From: Tetracladium setigerum
Taxonomy: Eukaryota > Ascomycota > Leotiomycetes > Helotiales
Direction of reading: 5' to 3'
Assembly: GCA_031472005.1 (NCBI GenBank)
Contig: PZJY01000003.1
Location: 558,001-622,000, forward strand
Length of the DNA: 64,000 bases
Part shown: positions 47,146-58,024 of the stretch, one piece after another
Layout: each line of letters begins with the position of its first letter
Position numbering within the stretch: position 1 is the stretch's first letter
Made by a program: the position numbers and the translations under genes
Notes under the pieces: model-generated
What the model was told of the DNA's origin: nothing
Databases searched by the model: none
The model's input: the letters and a program-made list of their open reading frames with translations, nothing else

Positions 47146-49522
47146 ATGGCTTCCTCCACACCTGGCAAGAAGGCTGATGCTCCACGCCCACGGCCTCTCC
47201 ACACCTCCAGGTCATTTTCAAGAATCGAGCCAACTAGCCCAAAGCCTATCACTCGCTCCGGCAGGGCCAACACTCTCCAGAATGAAATGGGATATAAGGA
47301 TCCCGCCCTAGATAAATCTAAGATGGCAGCTGTCCCGGAGGGCGTAAGCAGGCAGTCAAATGCCTACGATAATGGCTCAGACAGCGACGAGGAAGAGGAG
47401 AAAGAAGAGGAGGAGGTACCAGGCGAAGAGGAAACATCAAAACTACCCAAGGACTTTGCTGAGCTCCCCATAGAACTTATCAGTCTGACGGACAGGTCAG
47501 TCTCCCTAGAGCACAATCCGTATTTACTCTAACGTCCTACCAGCTTCGTTGATTCTTTATCTGCTAAAGTACATCCTACACCACCGTCGATAGATAGGCT
47601 TTCTTCCCTCTTCCAGGATTTCTATGTATTCGCCGCACAGAAAATCAATACTCATATCGAAGCACTGTCCTCCAAACAGCATCGCAAAAGCTCCTCCCCA
47701 GCTCCGTCTATATCCTCACTCTCTAAATTAAGAGCGAAAGCTACTTCAATTGGAAATAATGACAAGCCAAAGGTTCTCGAGAGACGAGACTCGGAAATGT
47801 TGACCCCGAGTGAAATTGCAGACCGAAAGATGGCCCGTCGCGTTTTGGAACTCAAGCGAGTAGCTCTAGAGGAGGCCGTAGAGCGGAGAGTGTGTGAAGC
47901 GATCTATACACGTATCTGGAGACACAGGAGTACTCAGGACGAGGCGCAAGACGAGAAGCTACGGTCTAAGACTGCAGCGTTATCTGTGGTCGGCATTGGT
48001 TTGACTGATCTTGGAGTTGACTTGGGAATTGGATTAACTGAGAAGCCAGAGGCTATGTCAGAGAAAGAGAAGGAAGTCCGAGAGTGGCTGGACGATGCGA
48101 GAGAGGCACTGATCGCTATGTCTGGAGAAAAGTACCCGCTTGGAAAGCTTCACCATCTTAAAGCTGCTTACAAGGAAATCGTCGACACGCTGTCACACTT
48201 TCACCCATCTTCGTCGGCGGATGAAATCATGCCCATGATGATATACACGCTGATCACATGCCCTCCCGAAGGCATTGATGTTATCAGTAATCTCTACTTC
48301 ATACAGAGATTCCGAAATGAATCGAAGTTGGATGGGGAGGCTGCATATTGTCTTACAACTCTCGAAGCTGCAGTCACATTCCTGGAAACGGTTGATCTTG
48401 CAACCCTGAGAGCGGATGAGAAACAGTCTGGACCTACGAAACCAAGCAGTCGCCCAACGACTCCGAGATTGGAGAAGCCAGACCAAATGACTCTGGGACT
48501 TACACCATCTCCTGGTTTGTCGGTCGCCGAAGTCAGTCCAGCATCGGCTACATCAACTCCTATCATCTCAAAATCCGCACCGTCGCCTGTTGGTCTCCGG
48601 CCAACAATGCAAGTGCACAATAGGCGGCTCAGCGATATGTTCCAACCTCCTGCTGTACTCGGGGCTGCTGGCGATGCTGTCCTTGACAGTGCAGAGCAAG
48701 GCTTCAAGACAATCGGCAATAGTCTTGAAAACTCCTTCAACTTCTTGGTTGGAAAATTGAAGGAAAGAGATGCTGCCAGTTCGTCTTCAGACTTGGTAGT
48801 TCCCAAGACTTTGGATGAGGCCAGGAAGCTGGTGAGCACTCCTCCACTCGAAGATGAAGGATCCGTGAGTGGAGCGAGTTCTCTTCATAGTCCTGAAACT
48901 GGCCGGAAACGGAGCGAGTCAGGCGCCAAAGTTGATGATAAGGTGCTGAGCATTATCGGTGGGCGCAAGATTACTCGAGACAGAAGTACAGACAGCACAC
49001 GAAGTTCTGGGAGTGCTAGAAAGGTTACATTCAGTGAGGGAGAAGCTGCAGAAAAGACTAGTTCTCCCCTTCATCCTACACCTACTCCAACAAATACTCC
49101 AACCCCAGGCAATGTTGTTGAATCTATGCGAAATCTTGGGAATTCGCTGAATCCTATGAGCAGAATTGCTGGAATAGGAACATTCCGAGGATTTGGTCGA
49201 CCTAATCATCCTCCTCAACCCCCTCCAGTACCTGCGAATAAGCCGGTTCCTGATGGAGGGGTTACAGAGTTGACAACTGTAAGAGATGCCTTCATCGCAA
49301 TTCTTGACCACTACTAATATCAGACAGGCTTTCCCAGATCTTGCACAAGCATTGCCACCCAAGGAGATACCAAAGATTGCCCCACGACCAAAGATAGCTC
49401 CACCAAATGAGAGGTTCATGAAAATGCAGAACCCAGGTGATCTTCGATTGAATGAGGTGATGGAGTTGCTGAGGGATTACCGAAGACTCGGGAACGCTTT
49501 GAAAGAATTGGGAGCTGTTTGA
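47146..49522 (+). CDS. VPS9-domain guanine nucleotide exchange factor (Rab5/Vps21-type GEF candidate)
   Basis: Three exons (47146-47495, 47544-49278, 49328-49522) give 759 residues with intact frame. An acidic low-complexity N-terminal region is followed by a helical bundle (LFQDFYVFAAQKINTHIEAL to VCEAIYTRIWRHRS) and the VPS9 core: SADEIMPMMIYTLITCPPEG, ISNLYFIQRFRNESKLDGEA and YCLTTLEAAVTFLETVD, with the conserved Asp and Tyr positions of the family. A long disordered Ser/Pro-rich C-terminus follows. VPS9 proteins load GTP on Rab5-type GTPases at early endosomes and the vacuole pathway. A second in-frame ATG lies at 47122, but a TTTTCCAG acceptor before 47141 favours 47146. The last acceptor is a tandem AG pair (4 nt apart); only the second keeps the frame. 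It shares its promoter with ATG15. Confidence 0.88.
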
Positions 49523-49999
49523 ACATCAAAGGAGACGGAATGGACCTTTCTTTGGCTTTGTTCTTATTGTACAAGTTTGGCGCATGGAGTCTCAGCATAG
49601 TACGGCGTTCAGATTTTGGGTTTGTATATCTCTAGATACAAGTGATAGATGGCAAAGGTTGCTGTGGTGTCCCGCCCTTTCAGACATTGACTTGCCCTGC
49701 GCACTGCAAATAAAACAAATGTTCTGGCATTAAAGCACAATCATGATCTGTATAGAAAATTTGTGATAGAATGGCTCTTTGATTTCACCAAATGCTCGTC
49801 CAGCTGTGTGTACAATGTGTTTGTCGTTCAAATGTATGTCACGTGATTGTCCCTAGTTCTAAAACAGACTAGCTTAACTCCACCCGTCGGCAAAAAAATT
49901 ATTGAAGCTCGAAATATTTCCAGCTCCAGACGATTTCACAACACCAACGACAAGGAGGAGCAGGGAATTTGGACGTTTCGCCAATCGACAATATTCAAA
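49523..49999. promoter_or_regulatory. CBF5 promoter region
   Basis: 477 bp. TCACGTGA, a perfect E-box palindrome, lies at about 49839-49846, some 155 bp upstream of the CBF5 ATG. Confidence 0.5.
49839..49846. promoter_or_regulatory. E-box palindrome TCACGTGA upstream of CBF5
   Basis: A perfect 8-bp palindrome containing CACGTG, bound by Cbf1-like bHLH factors in yeasts. A role here is inference. Confidence 0.4.
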
Positions 50000-51595
50000 A
50001 TGGCGTTAGTTTTAGCAAAAGACGAGGCGGAATACACCATCAAACCAGAGGCGACGACACCTACAGTGGACACAAGCTCCTGGCCATTACTGCTCAAGAA
50101 CTACAACAACCGTACGAGATCAGCTTCCAATTGCCTATTCAATTGCTAATTAATTCCACAGTCCTCATCCGTACCGGTCACTTCACTCCTATCCCCAATG
50201 GCTGCACACCACTCAAGCGCGACCTCAAATCCTACATCAGTTCTGGTGTTATAAACCTCGACAAACCCTCGAACCCCTCCAGTCACGAAGTCGTCGCATG
50301 GGTGAAGCGCATGCTAAGGTAAGGATCGCGAGGATGATATGCTGTGTAATAATGCTAATTTAAAATACAGAGTTGAGAAGACTGGTCACAGTGGTACCCT
50401 CGATCCCAAGGTTACTGGCTGCTTGATTGTCTGCATTGACCGCGCAACAAGACTTGTTAAGTCGCAACAAGGTGCCGGAAAAGAGTATGTGTGTGTTATC
50501 AGACTTCATGACAAATTGCCAGGTGGAGAGGCACAATTCGCACGAGCTCTCGAGACACTGACTGGTGCTCTCTTCCAACGTCCTCCTCTCATTTCCGCCG
50601 TTAAGCGACAACTTCGTATCCGAACAATCCACGAGAGCAAGCTGTATGAGTTCGATAACGAGAGACATTTGGGTGTTTTCTGGGTCAGTTGCGAGGCCGG
50701 TACTTATATTCGTACATTGTGTGTTCATTTGGGTCTTCTGTTGGGTGTAGGTGCACACATGCAAGAGTTGCGACGTGTACGAAGTGGTGCTATGGATGAG
50801 ACTAAGGATATGGTTACGCTGCATGATGTTTTGGATGCGCAATGGATGCAAGACAACACCCGCGACGAGTCGTATCTCCGAAGAGTCATTGCACCTTTGG
50901 AAACTCTTCTTACCACATACAAGAGAATTGTTGTCAAGGATAGTGCGGTCAACGCTGTCTGCTATGGTGCCAAGTTGATGATTCCTGGTCTTCTTAGATA
51001 TGGTAAGTCCTCTCTTTACTTTTAGAGAGCTAAACTAACGACAATTGCAGAGGCTGGTATCGAGGTCCACGAGGAGGTTGTTCTGATGACCACCAAGGGC
51101 GAGGCTATTGCTCTCGGTATTGCACAAATGTCAACTGTTGAGCTCTCAACCTGCGACCACGGAGTCGTAGCCAAGGTCAAGAGATGTATCATGGAGCGCG
51201 ATCTCTACCCAAGACGATGGGGATTGGGCCCAGTCGCATTGGAGAAGAAGAAGATGAAGGCTGATGGTAAACTTGACAAATACGGCCGACCAAATGAAGC
51301 CACACCCGCCAAGTGGAACACCGAATACAAGGACTTCAACGCTCCATTAGACGGAACCGCGCCCATGGCAGTCATCGAGAATGTCTCTACCCCCTCCAAG
51401 CCAACTGAAGCCCCAGCAGCAGTCGATGCCGATGTGTCAATGATCAGCAACGGCGCTGACGATGGCAAGAAGCGCAAGCGACATGAAGGCGAGACCGCTG
51501 AAGAGAAGGCCGAGCGCAAGAAGAAGAAGAAGGAGAAGAAGGAGAAGAAAGCAAAGAAGGAAGGCAAGAAGGTCGAGGACAGCGATAGCGATTGA
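50000..51595 (+). CDS. CBF5: CBF5/dyskerin, H/ACA snoRNP pseudouridine synthase
   Basis: Catalytic subunit of H/ACA ribonucleoproteins that converts rRNA uridines to pseudouridine in the nucleolus. Four exons (50000-50111, 50162-50318, 50371-51002, 51051-51595) give 481 residues, matching the yeast length, with intact frame. LKSYISSGVINLDKPSNPSSHE and HSGTLDPKVTGCL contain the catalytic Asp. RPPLISAVKRQLRIRTIHESKLYEF, EAGTYIRTLCVHLGLLLG, AHMQELRRVRSG and the PUA domain (APLETLL through GEAIALGIAQM) follow. The C-terminus holds a lysine-rich KKE-type tail (about residues 440-470), a nuclear or nucleolar signal found in fungal orthologues, ending SDSD. An E-box lies upstream. Confidence 0.96.
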
Positions 51596-52984
51596 ACATA
51601 GCTATGTGCTTGCTTCCTTCCTTCCTCCAGTCTGGCCTTGTTCTGGCTTTCCTTCTCCCTTTAAAACTACTCGGTATTTTGTGTCGGGATTTCTGGGACA
51701 TGATGATGGGACTGCTACTTTTTTCGAGTTTGATGGCTTGATCTTTCCGTTATTGGCGTTGAGTGTATCATACAACTTTTTCTTGCTGCATGATAGTTTG
51801 CAGGGTAAGGATAAAAATGGAGTTACATGAGGGTGCTTTTCTCACACACACATCACCACATTCCCACATTCTTCCATGACCAGTCCTGTCTCTTTCTCTC
51901 CCCTTCTCTCCAGAAGAAGGGAGAACTGAGCTTACACACCACCATGGCTGATCATCCAAAAGAAAGAAACGTGGTAGAACAATAAAAAAAATGAAACTCT
52001 AGCAAAATGTAAACGAAATGAAAAACAAAAATTGCCAGTCGGTGCTGCGGTACTGAACAATCTGAAGTGAAGGCAAGGCAAGGTCTACAAATCGGCCGCA
52101 GCATGCGTAAGGTACTGTACCTATATTATCTATTGTTGTGTTTATTTGGGATATCTGGTTTATTTTTGGCACACGCAACCCCCCGCATACTCTTTGCCGG
52201 CCTTTTAGCGCGCTCGTACCCTTGAGCGGCTACTCCAGTAACATCAACAAGCCATCCTCCCATCCCCATCCCCCATCCCAACTCTCTCTCTCCACCCGCT
52301 TACAACCCTGTGTACAGGCGGCTAAGTATGTCCTGCTTCTCCTCAATTCGTGTTGGTCGATAGGGATGGGATCTATCTAATCCCCCTTGATTGGCAAATG
52401 GCGTTCAAAAGCACTGTTTGTTGTTTACTGGTCTGGCGCCTCGCCGGAGTCTTTTTGGGCTGATCTACGCACTCTGCGATACTGTTCTGATTTTTGGGCT
52501 ATACTTTTGCTGTGTTGTGCTGTACTGTACTGCAAAATGCTGGAATCATCTCATCCATTATCTCGTTTCGGTTGAATGGCCCACGGGATGGCTATGCACG
52601 TCAGTAGTCACTTCGTCAGCTCCTTGAATTTTAGAGTTGAGGCGCCGTGAGGTGGATTGTTGTGGATGATCATCCATTCTTCAGCTATATATACCTGTGG
52701 GTGGGCTGCTGTCTTGGATCATTATTTTTAGGACGTTCATATCGAAGTTTGTTTTCTTTCTTCTAGAAGTGTTCTGATCATTCATCTATTCATCTCATCT
52801 CTCCCACAATCCTCTCTTGCACTGGAAGTGTACACATCATCCACCCCTCGGCTGTCACTGAGCAATACTCTATTGCTTTGGAACTTCAAGATATCTATCC
52901 ATTCTTTCCTCGTGCCAGTAACGAAACAAAGAAAAATACACACAATAAACACGAATAAACACGATTGCCAAATCCATCCTTGAA
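51596..52984. other. Intergenic, no gene seen
   Basis: 1.4 kb. A TATATATA element at about 52686-52692 may serve the small His/Ser-rich gene downstream. Otherwise only short unsupported frames. Confidence 0.45.
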
Positions 52985-53512
52985 ATGGCTTCACGACAGA
53001 ATCACTCCTCCTCCGCTCACGGCCAAAATCCCACCTTCGATTTCTACTACCAGTTTTTGCAAAACCCTTCTCTACAACAACAACCGCAACAACATCCTCA
53101 TCCTTATCTACCTCTACATCAACATCAACAACCGCAAAGATCGTCATCATCTTCATCGTCATCTTCAACATCATCAACCTCCTCAACAAAGCAACAGCTG
53201 CCACCGCCACCAAAGAATCATTCACACTCACATTCATACTCGCACTCGCAATCACACTCACACTCGAATTCCCAATCGCGCTCCAACTCACGCACAAACA
53301 TTTACTCGCAAACGAACTCTCACTCAAACAACAACACAATACGAAGGGACCAATCCAACCCATCAAATTTCTCAGCAGTGAACACACAACATACTCAACA
53401 CATTTACGCAGGGACTTCATCACCACTGCCTTCTATCCATCAGTTGCTCCTGAGGGAAGATCCAGGACCAAAGGTTTGGAGGATGGATTATGAGGAGAGC
53501 TGGAGGAATTGA
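52985..53512 (+). CDS. Hypothetical His/Ser/Gln-rich low-complexity protein
   Basis: A single open frame of 175 residues without introns. The N-terminal 35 residues are Gln/Pro-rich (NPTFDFYYQFLQNPS), followed by a long Ser run, a His-Ser repeat section (SHSHSYSHSQSHSH), an Asn/Gln/Arg-rich segment and a more normal C-terminal end with PSIHQLLLREDPGP and WRMDYEESWRN. No signal peptide, membrane span or known domain is visible. It lies about 290 bp after a TATATATA element. The ordered C-terminus and the upstream TATA favour a real gene; the simple repeats leave room for a chance frame. Confidence 0.45.
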   Translation: MASRQNHSSSAHGQNPTFDFYYQFLQNPSLQQQPQQHPHPYLPLHQHQQPQRSSSSSSSSSTSSTSSTKQQLPPPPKNHSHSHSYSHSQSHSHSNSQSRSNSRTNIYSQTNSHSNNNTIRRDQSNPSNFSAVNTQHTQHIYAGTSSPLPSIHQLLLREDPGPKVWRMDYEESWRN

Positions 53513-54856
53513 GATTTTACATTATTGGGATGGGTGATAGAACCGTTAGGAATTTGCATATCTACGGGAAAGTCATCGGATATTTTGTTGGGAGGAGCGG
53601 GCATGTGAAATTTGATTTTTTTTTTAGGAGGAAAATTAGCATGGGAGGAGCATTTCCGTGGAATTTACGGATTTTGTGAGGCATACATGATATCTATGAA
53701 GGAACTGGGGTATAGGGTATCGATATGGGATGGGCTAAATCGGAAAATGGATATGGGGAGCGCTTTGATAGCGCCTTACCTAGGTGGAAAACCATGGCTT
53801 ACTTAATATTGAGATAATGAAGCGCGATACTTCGCTGCTCATCATTCTTGTTCGTTTATGGTATTTCTCTGGTGTATGTCGTGTGTCGTGTGATGCGGTG
53901 GGTGGGGGGCAGTTCCTAGGCACACATGGCAAGGGAAAAAGTCGAGCTGCCACAACTAGTGAACAATGTGAACTTGACGAATAGGTACTTTAGGACAACC
54001 ACACACCACACCTCGCTACTGGTACAAATGATTTCTTGAATAATCAAGGAAAATAAACGTCATTAATTGCCAAAATACCAACCATTTGTTTGTTTGTTCG
54101 TTTCTTCAAGTATTACGGACAAGTCAGGTGCTGTTTGAGCTGGACGGCACGGCCAACTTCAATTTATCCATCAACCAATCAATTTAAATTCAATGCCTGT
54201 CACGTCTGCACCATCATCCAATATCTGCGAGTCTTGCTGGGAAGGGCAGTAAGTTGCAGTACCTTACACCTTGAGGAGCACCAATTTCCCAAAATCAAGC
54301 AGCCCTACCGTTGTGAGGTGGTTAGGCTAAGTTGGTTAATACTTCACATATTGGAAAAGCAAATTGCAACAATCACCATTCCGCTTATTTTCACTTAGGT
54401 AGTTTGTCAACACTTGATCTTACATTGTAATAAGTCTAGTAAAGACTTCGAATGAGTCTATGTCAGTAATGAATGGGCAAAAGATGTAGTGCATGCTCTT
54501 GACTTTGACTTTTAGCTACCTAGTTGAGAATACAGATTTCTACCCATGCTACTGTGCTAGCCTCAAAGGGTTTCAAGTAGCGAGGAATAAAACCAAGGCG
54601 CCAGACATATTTTATCCCTGTACCACAAAAGTTTGATGTCCCCTACCTCCGCAAGTGTCAGGCAAGATAATGTACAGAATACTTCCCGTTCGAAGAGTAC
54701 TTTACTCTAATAATAGCTCCACAGAACATGTAAGAACGGCTCGTTCCCTCCCCGCTCCCTCACTCTTAATTTCCTGCATTGACAACTTTATAATTTCTGT
54801 ACATCCTCGCCAGTCTTTCCGTTCGCAAAGCAACATCTCAATGATACACAATCAAA
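53513..54856. other. Intergenic, no gene seen
   Basis: 1.3 kb, AT-rich with no convincing coding signal. A TACCTAGGTG-type element lies near 53778. The promoter of the CFEM gene lies at its right end. Confidence 0.45.
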
Positions 54857-55727
54857 ATGATTATCAGTAGAATCTTCGCGTTTCTGGCCTTGCTTCAGTT
54901 AGCCGTCTCATTGACAGTTACTCTCACAGAAGCTCCAGCCTATGAGTCCCAACGACCCTGCGCCCAGCGCTGTTTCTACCTCGGCGCCTACAAAGGCCCT
55001 GATCTGCTCGCAGAAGGCGTCGGGTGCAACATGAAAGACATCCAAAACGAATGCCTCTGTCGCCCAGATCGTCAACTAGCGGCAGACTCATACCTGAGCA
55101 GCTGCGTCAGCAGTACATGTGAAAAAAATACTCTCGACATCAACATTGCCGTCTCAATCTACGATGCATACTGCACAGGCGCCGGCTTTACAAAGGCCGC
55201 CGTCCAGGCGACGACAACTTCAGGTACGGATGAACCTCCTTCAACCGTAACCGTTACCGTGATGGCGACGGTCACTATCGTCTCATCTGCCCAAAAACGG
55301 TTCATCTCGCCCCTACAAGTCGTTTTCGACAACCTCGCTGCTTTTCGTGGAATAGGAATAGGCCGGGGTTGACTCTTGTGTGATATGTGCAGTTTCTTCC
55401 ACCAGCTCTTCTTCGTCTGTGCCACAATCTCAGGCTTCGTCGTCGCTACCTTCTTCAGTCAACGTTTCCAGTTCTCCCCGATCCACGACTGGTGCAGCGC
55501 AGGCTCCAGCCAACACAAATGCCTCTCCCGATACTAGCACTGATACTAGTACTACTGGAGGCGGAGGCGGCAACAAGCAGCTCGGTACGGGCGAGATCGT
55601 TGGTATAGTTGTTGGTATTTTCGGATTTTTGGCGACTGCGGTTGGGGCTTTCTTCTCATACAAAGCGTTAAAGGCCAAAAAGGATCCACCTCCTACTCAA
55701 CCGCATGTAGAGATGGCCGGGCGTTAA
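54857..55727 (+). CDS. CFEM-domain membrane protein
   Basis: Two exons joined across a 169-bp intron (55224-55392, donor GTACGG, acceptor TGCAG) give 233 residues. An N-terminal signal peptide (MIISRIFAFLALLQLAVSL) is followed by the CFEM module with eight cysteines: PCAQRC, GVGCN, ECLC, SSC, STC and AYC, spanning about residues 33-110. A Ser/Thr-rich linker and one membrane segment (IVGIVVGIFGFLATAVGAFF) with a KALKAKK stop-transfer follow, then a short Pro-rich tail. CFEM proteins are fungal surface proteins with roles in haem or iron binding, appressorium function or host interaction; which applies here cannot be told. An internal stop at the end of the exon-1 frame (55372) belongs to the intron and not to the protein. 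Confidence 0.85.
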
Positions 55728-58024
55728 TGCGATATTTGGAGAGGGATCATGTGTAACATCATCTTGCGGCTACTATGTGTTGCAAGCATAGTGTAGTTGC
55801 ACTTGGCGGGATTGTTGATTCACGATCTTGTTGGGAGGGTTGTACCCTCCGTGTCTGGACCATTCAGCATCTCATGCCGCCTCCCGCATTCGAAATCGCG
55901 TACTCGAATCCGTGCGAAGCCAACTCAAACACGAAATACTACAACTGGTCGTTTCATACATTGTCTAGATTTGCATAGCATGAATGGAGACTGGATGGAA
56001 AGATGGATGTATACAAACATGGGTGTTTGCTTTTTTGGAGCGAATTTGGCGGACAACGGAGACTCTGCCCGTTGGAGGATACCTTGGTTTAGTGTTAATA
56101 GCTGGTTGGGTGGAATTACGAGTAAAACTTTGCATTCTGAAGAGATTTTAGTGGAAAGATAGGTCTTCTGCATAGCATTTGTACAGGCAGACTCATCAGA
56201 CATACCTGAAGCCAGGTTCCACGCAGTCATCTACCTTTCCTCTCAAGCATCTGTGGTGTCGAGGCTCTAGTGTTCCAAAAATGCTAGCATCGGGTAAGTT
56301 TTCATCCTCGTTTTTTGTCAAGTCTTACCACGGATGATCCCATATGCCTGCTTTGAAATCGGGTATACATCGAATTCGTCTGGATCAAGAAGCTCCATAC
56401 TCGCTAGCGCAACTTCGGAAAAAGGAATAAATGGTCCAAACTTTGGAAGCGGGGATGAGTTTCCAGATATTGTCCACTGTGTTGGCCCAGCGAAGGTGTC
56501 TTGGTCCTCGATTGTTGTCCACGGTTGAGATTGTGTCATATTGTCTGCCGTTTCAATACCAATGAAAACCTAGACTATTCGTACTCGTCTGTGTATGTAC
56601 AGCGAACAAATACGGAGTCCCATGCTTCTCCTTCTGGGAAGTCTCCCTCCAACAACTCATCATCGTGAAGGCATATGGGAGAAGTGTGAAGTCTTGAGAT
56701 GGGAACATCCCGAGAACTTTCCTCCCGCTTTCTCGCCCACCACCTCACGTGGCACAATAGCGCTCAGACGTTGTTTACTTTGGCATGGTCACGTGCACGA
56801 CTTCAAATGCAACTCTCAATTATCAAGCACCTCACAGACCATTCTAACAACATTATTCGGAAGGTAGCACAAGCAAATACACGCGAAATCTCTTCCTTGA
56901 GCCCAGTTGGAAAGTTTGAGATGCAAAGCACACAAAATGAGCTGATTTCTTCTTCATCACATTTTTATTATTAACCGCTGCCGCTGGCTGATTGCCCCAC
57001 ATGCACCAGGCATGGGACGCGATTGTGGCATTTGCGTCTCTCGTAACAACAAAACAAACCAACTCTCTGTCTTAAAAGGAGTCTTGTATGTACAAAATTT
57101 CTTCTCAAGAATAGTTCCAACAATGTTTTATGAGTTAGCTTTAGCAAGCGTTTAATTTTGAAACATTGCGCTTGCCTTATGTTGTTTGTTGGACTGCAAT
57201 GGCTTTTTGCGCCAACAGAGTCCAGTTGTGATGGTCAAGCTGGCCAGTACCAACAACGTTAGCCGTTGAAAGTGTATCCAACACTTCACGGTGATTTGTC
57301 TATTATGTTGTACAGGCCCAGAAATGTTGAGCGGCAGCGTTTACAGCTCCATACGGGGAGCTTGGATCAGTCTCGCTTAAGCCCCTTGTCCACGGACTTC
57401 TAGTCGCTTCAACCACTCACCTTCAAGATGATATTTGTGAGGCACCACACTCAGTTCGACCCTTGATACTTTGTTGGTTTTTGAAGACATTTGATACTGT
57501 TTTATTGGGTCATTTGAAAGTCCCAAAGTTGGAGACGGACCGCGGAAAGCCACGAAGAACGGTGTGGATGCACAACCGGAAAATTCGATGCCTAAGTGGT
57601 TGAAAGTCCAACATTCGTCTCCACGTCGAACTCCCAGATATAAACAGCCGGGCTTTGAATTCGCGATGACCGTGTTACTTGCAGGTAAGGCTTACAAGGA
57701 GCTTTATTATTGGTCATGGCGGCAGTTAAAGGGCAAGGGTTCACTCAAGTGGTGGAGGGCAAACACGCCCATATATCATTGAAACCCTCTCCATCACTCG
57801 AACTCTCTCCCACAGACTTTGTTGTCTTCAACATTTTCATTATTCTCATAATTTTGCTCTTTTCATATCATTTCGGGCGTTTGGTTCGTCTGTTTTGTTT
57901 CTTTAAGCTCTCCCCGCACTGCACGTCAGAAATCGATCGTTTTGACCTTGCGACCAGGCCGAGGTCGTATGCTGCAAATGGTGTTTCAACTCTTCAAATC
58001 TTGAAGTATCCAACACGAGTCAAA
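55728..58024. other. Intergenic, mostly no gene; holds a weak minus-strand frame
   Basis: 2.3 kb. Apart from the uncertain minus-strand fragment at 56318-56757, no supported feature. Short frames near 57564-57782 lack codon structure. The last 300 bp act as promoter and leader of the Cys-rich gene. Confidence 0.45.
56318..56757 (-). CDS. Hypothetical protein fragment, spliced, uncertain
   Basis: Two minus-strand frames join through a plausible 47-bp intron (donor GTATTT, acceptor TCTAG), giving EGEAWDSVFIGIETADNMTQ in the middle and LLDPDEFDVYPISKQAYGII near the end. The composition is protein-like and neither frame is low-complexity. No start codon could be fixed upstream, because the frame runs into a stop before any ATG, and the end may splice on through a GTAAGA donor at about 56323. 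It may be a partial gene, a decayed gene, or a gene broken by missing bases like others here. No function can be given. Confidence 0.3.

Noticed and set aside
55224..55392. Reading through the CFEM intron to a stop at 55372
   Set aside because: The GTACGG donor and TGCAG acceptor join the CFEM head to a Ser/Thr linker and membrane segment in phase, which fits CFEM protein design better.
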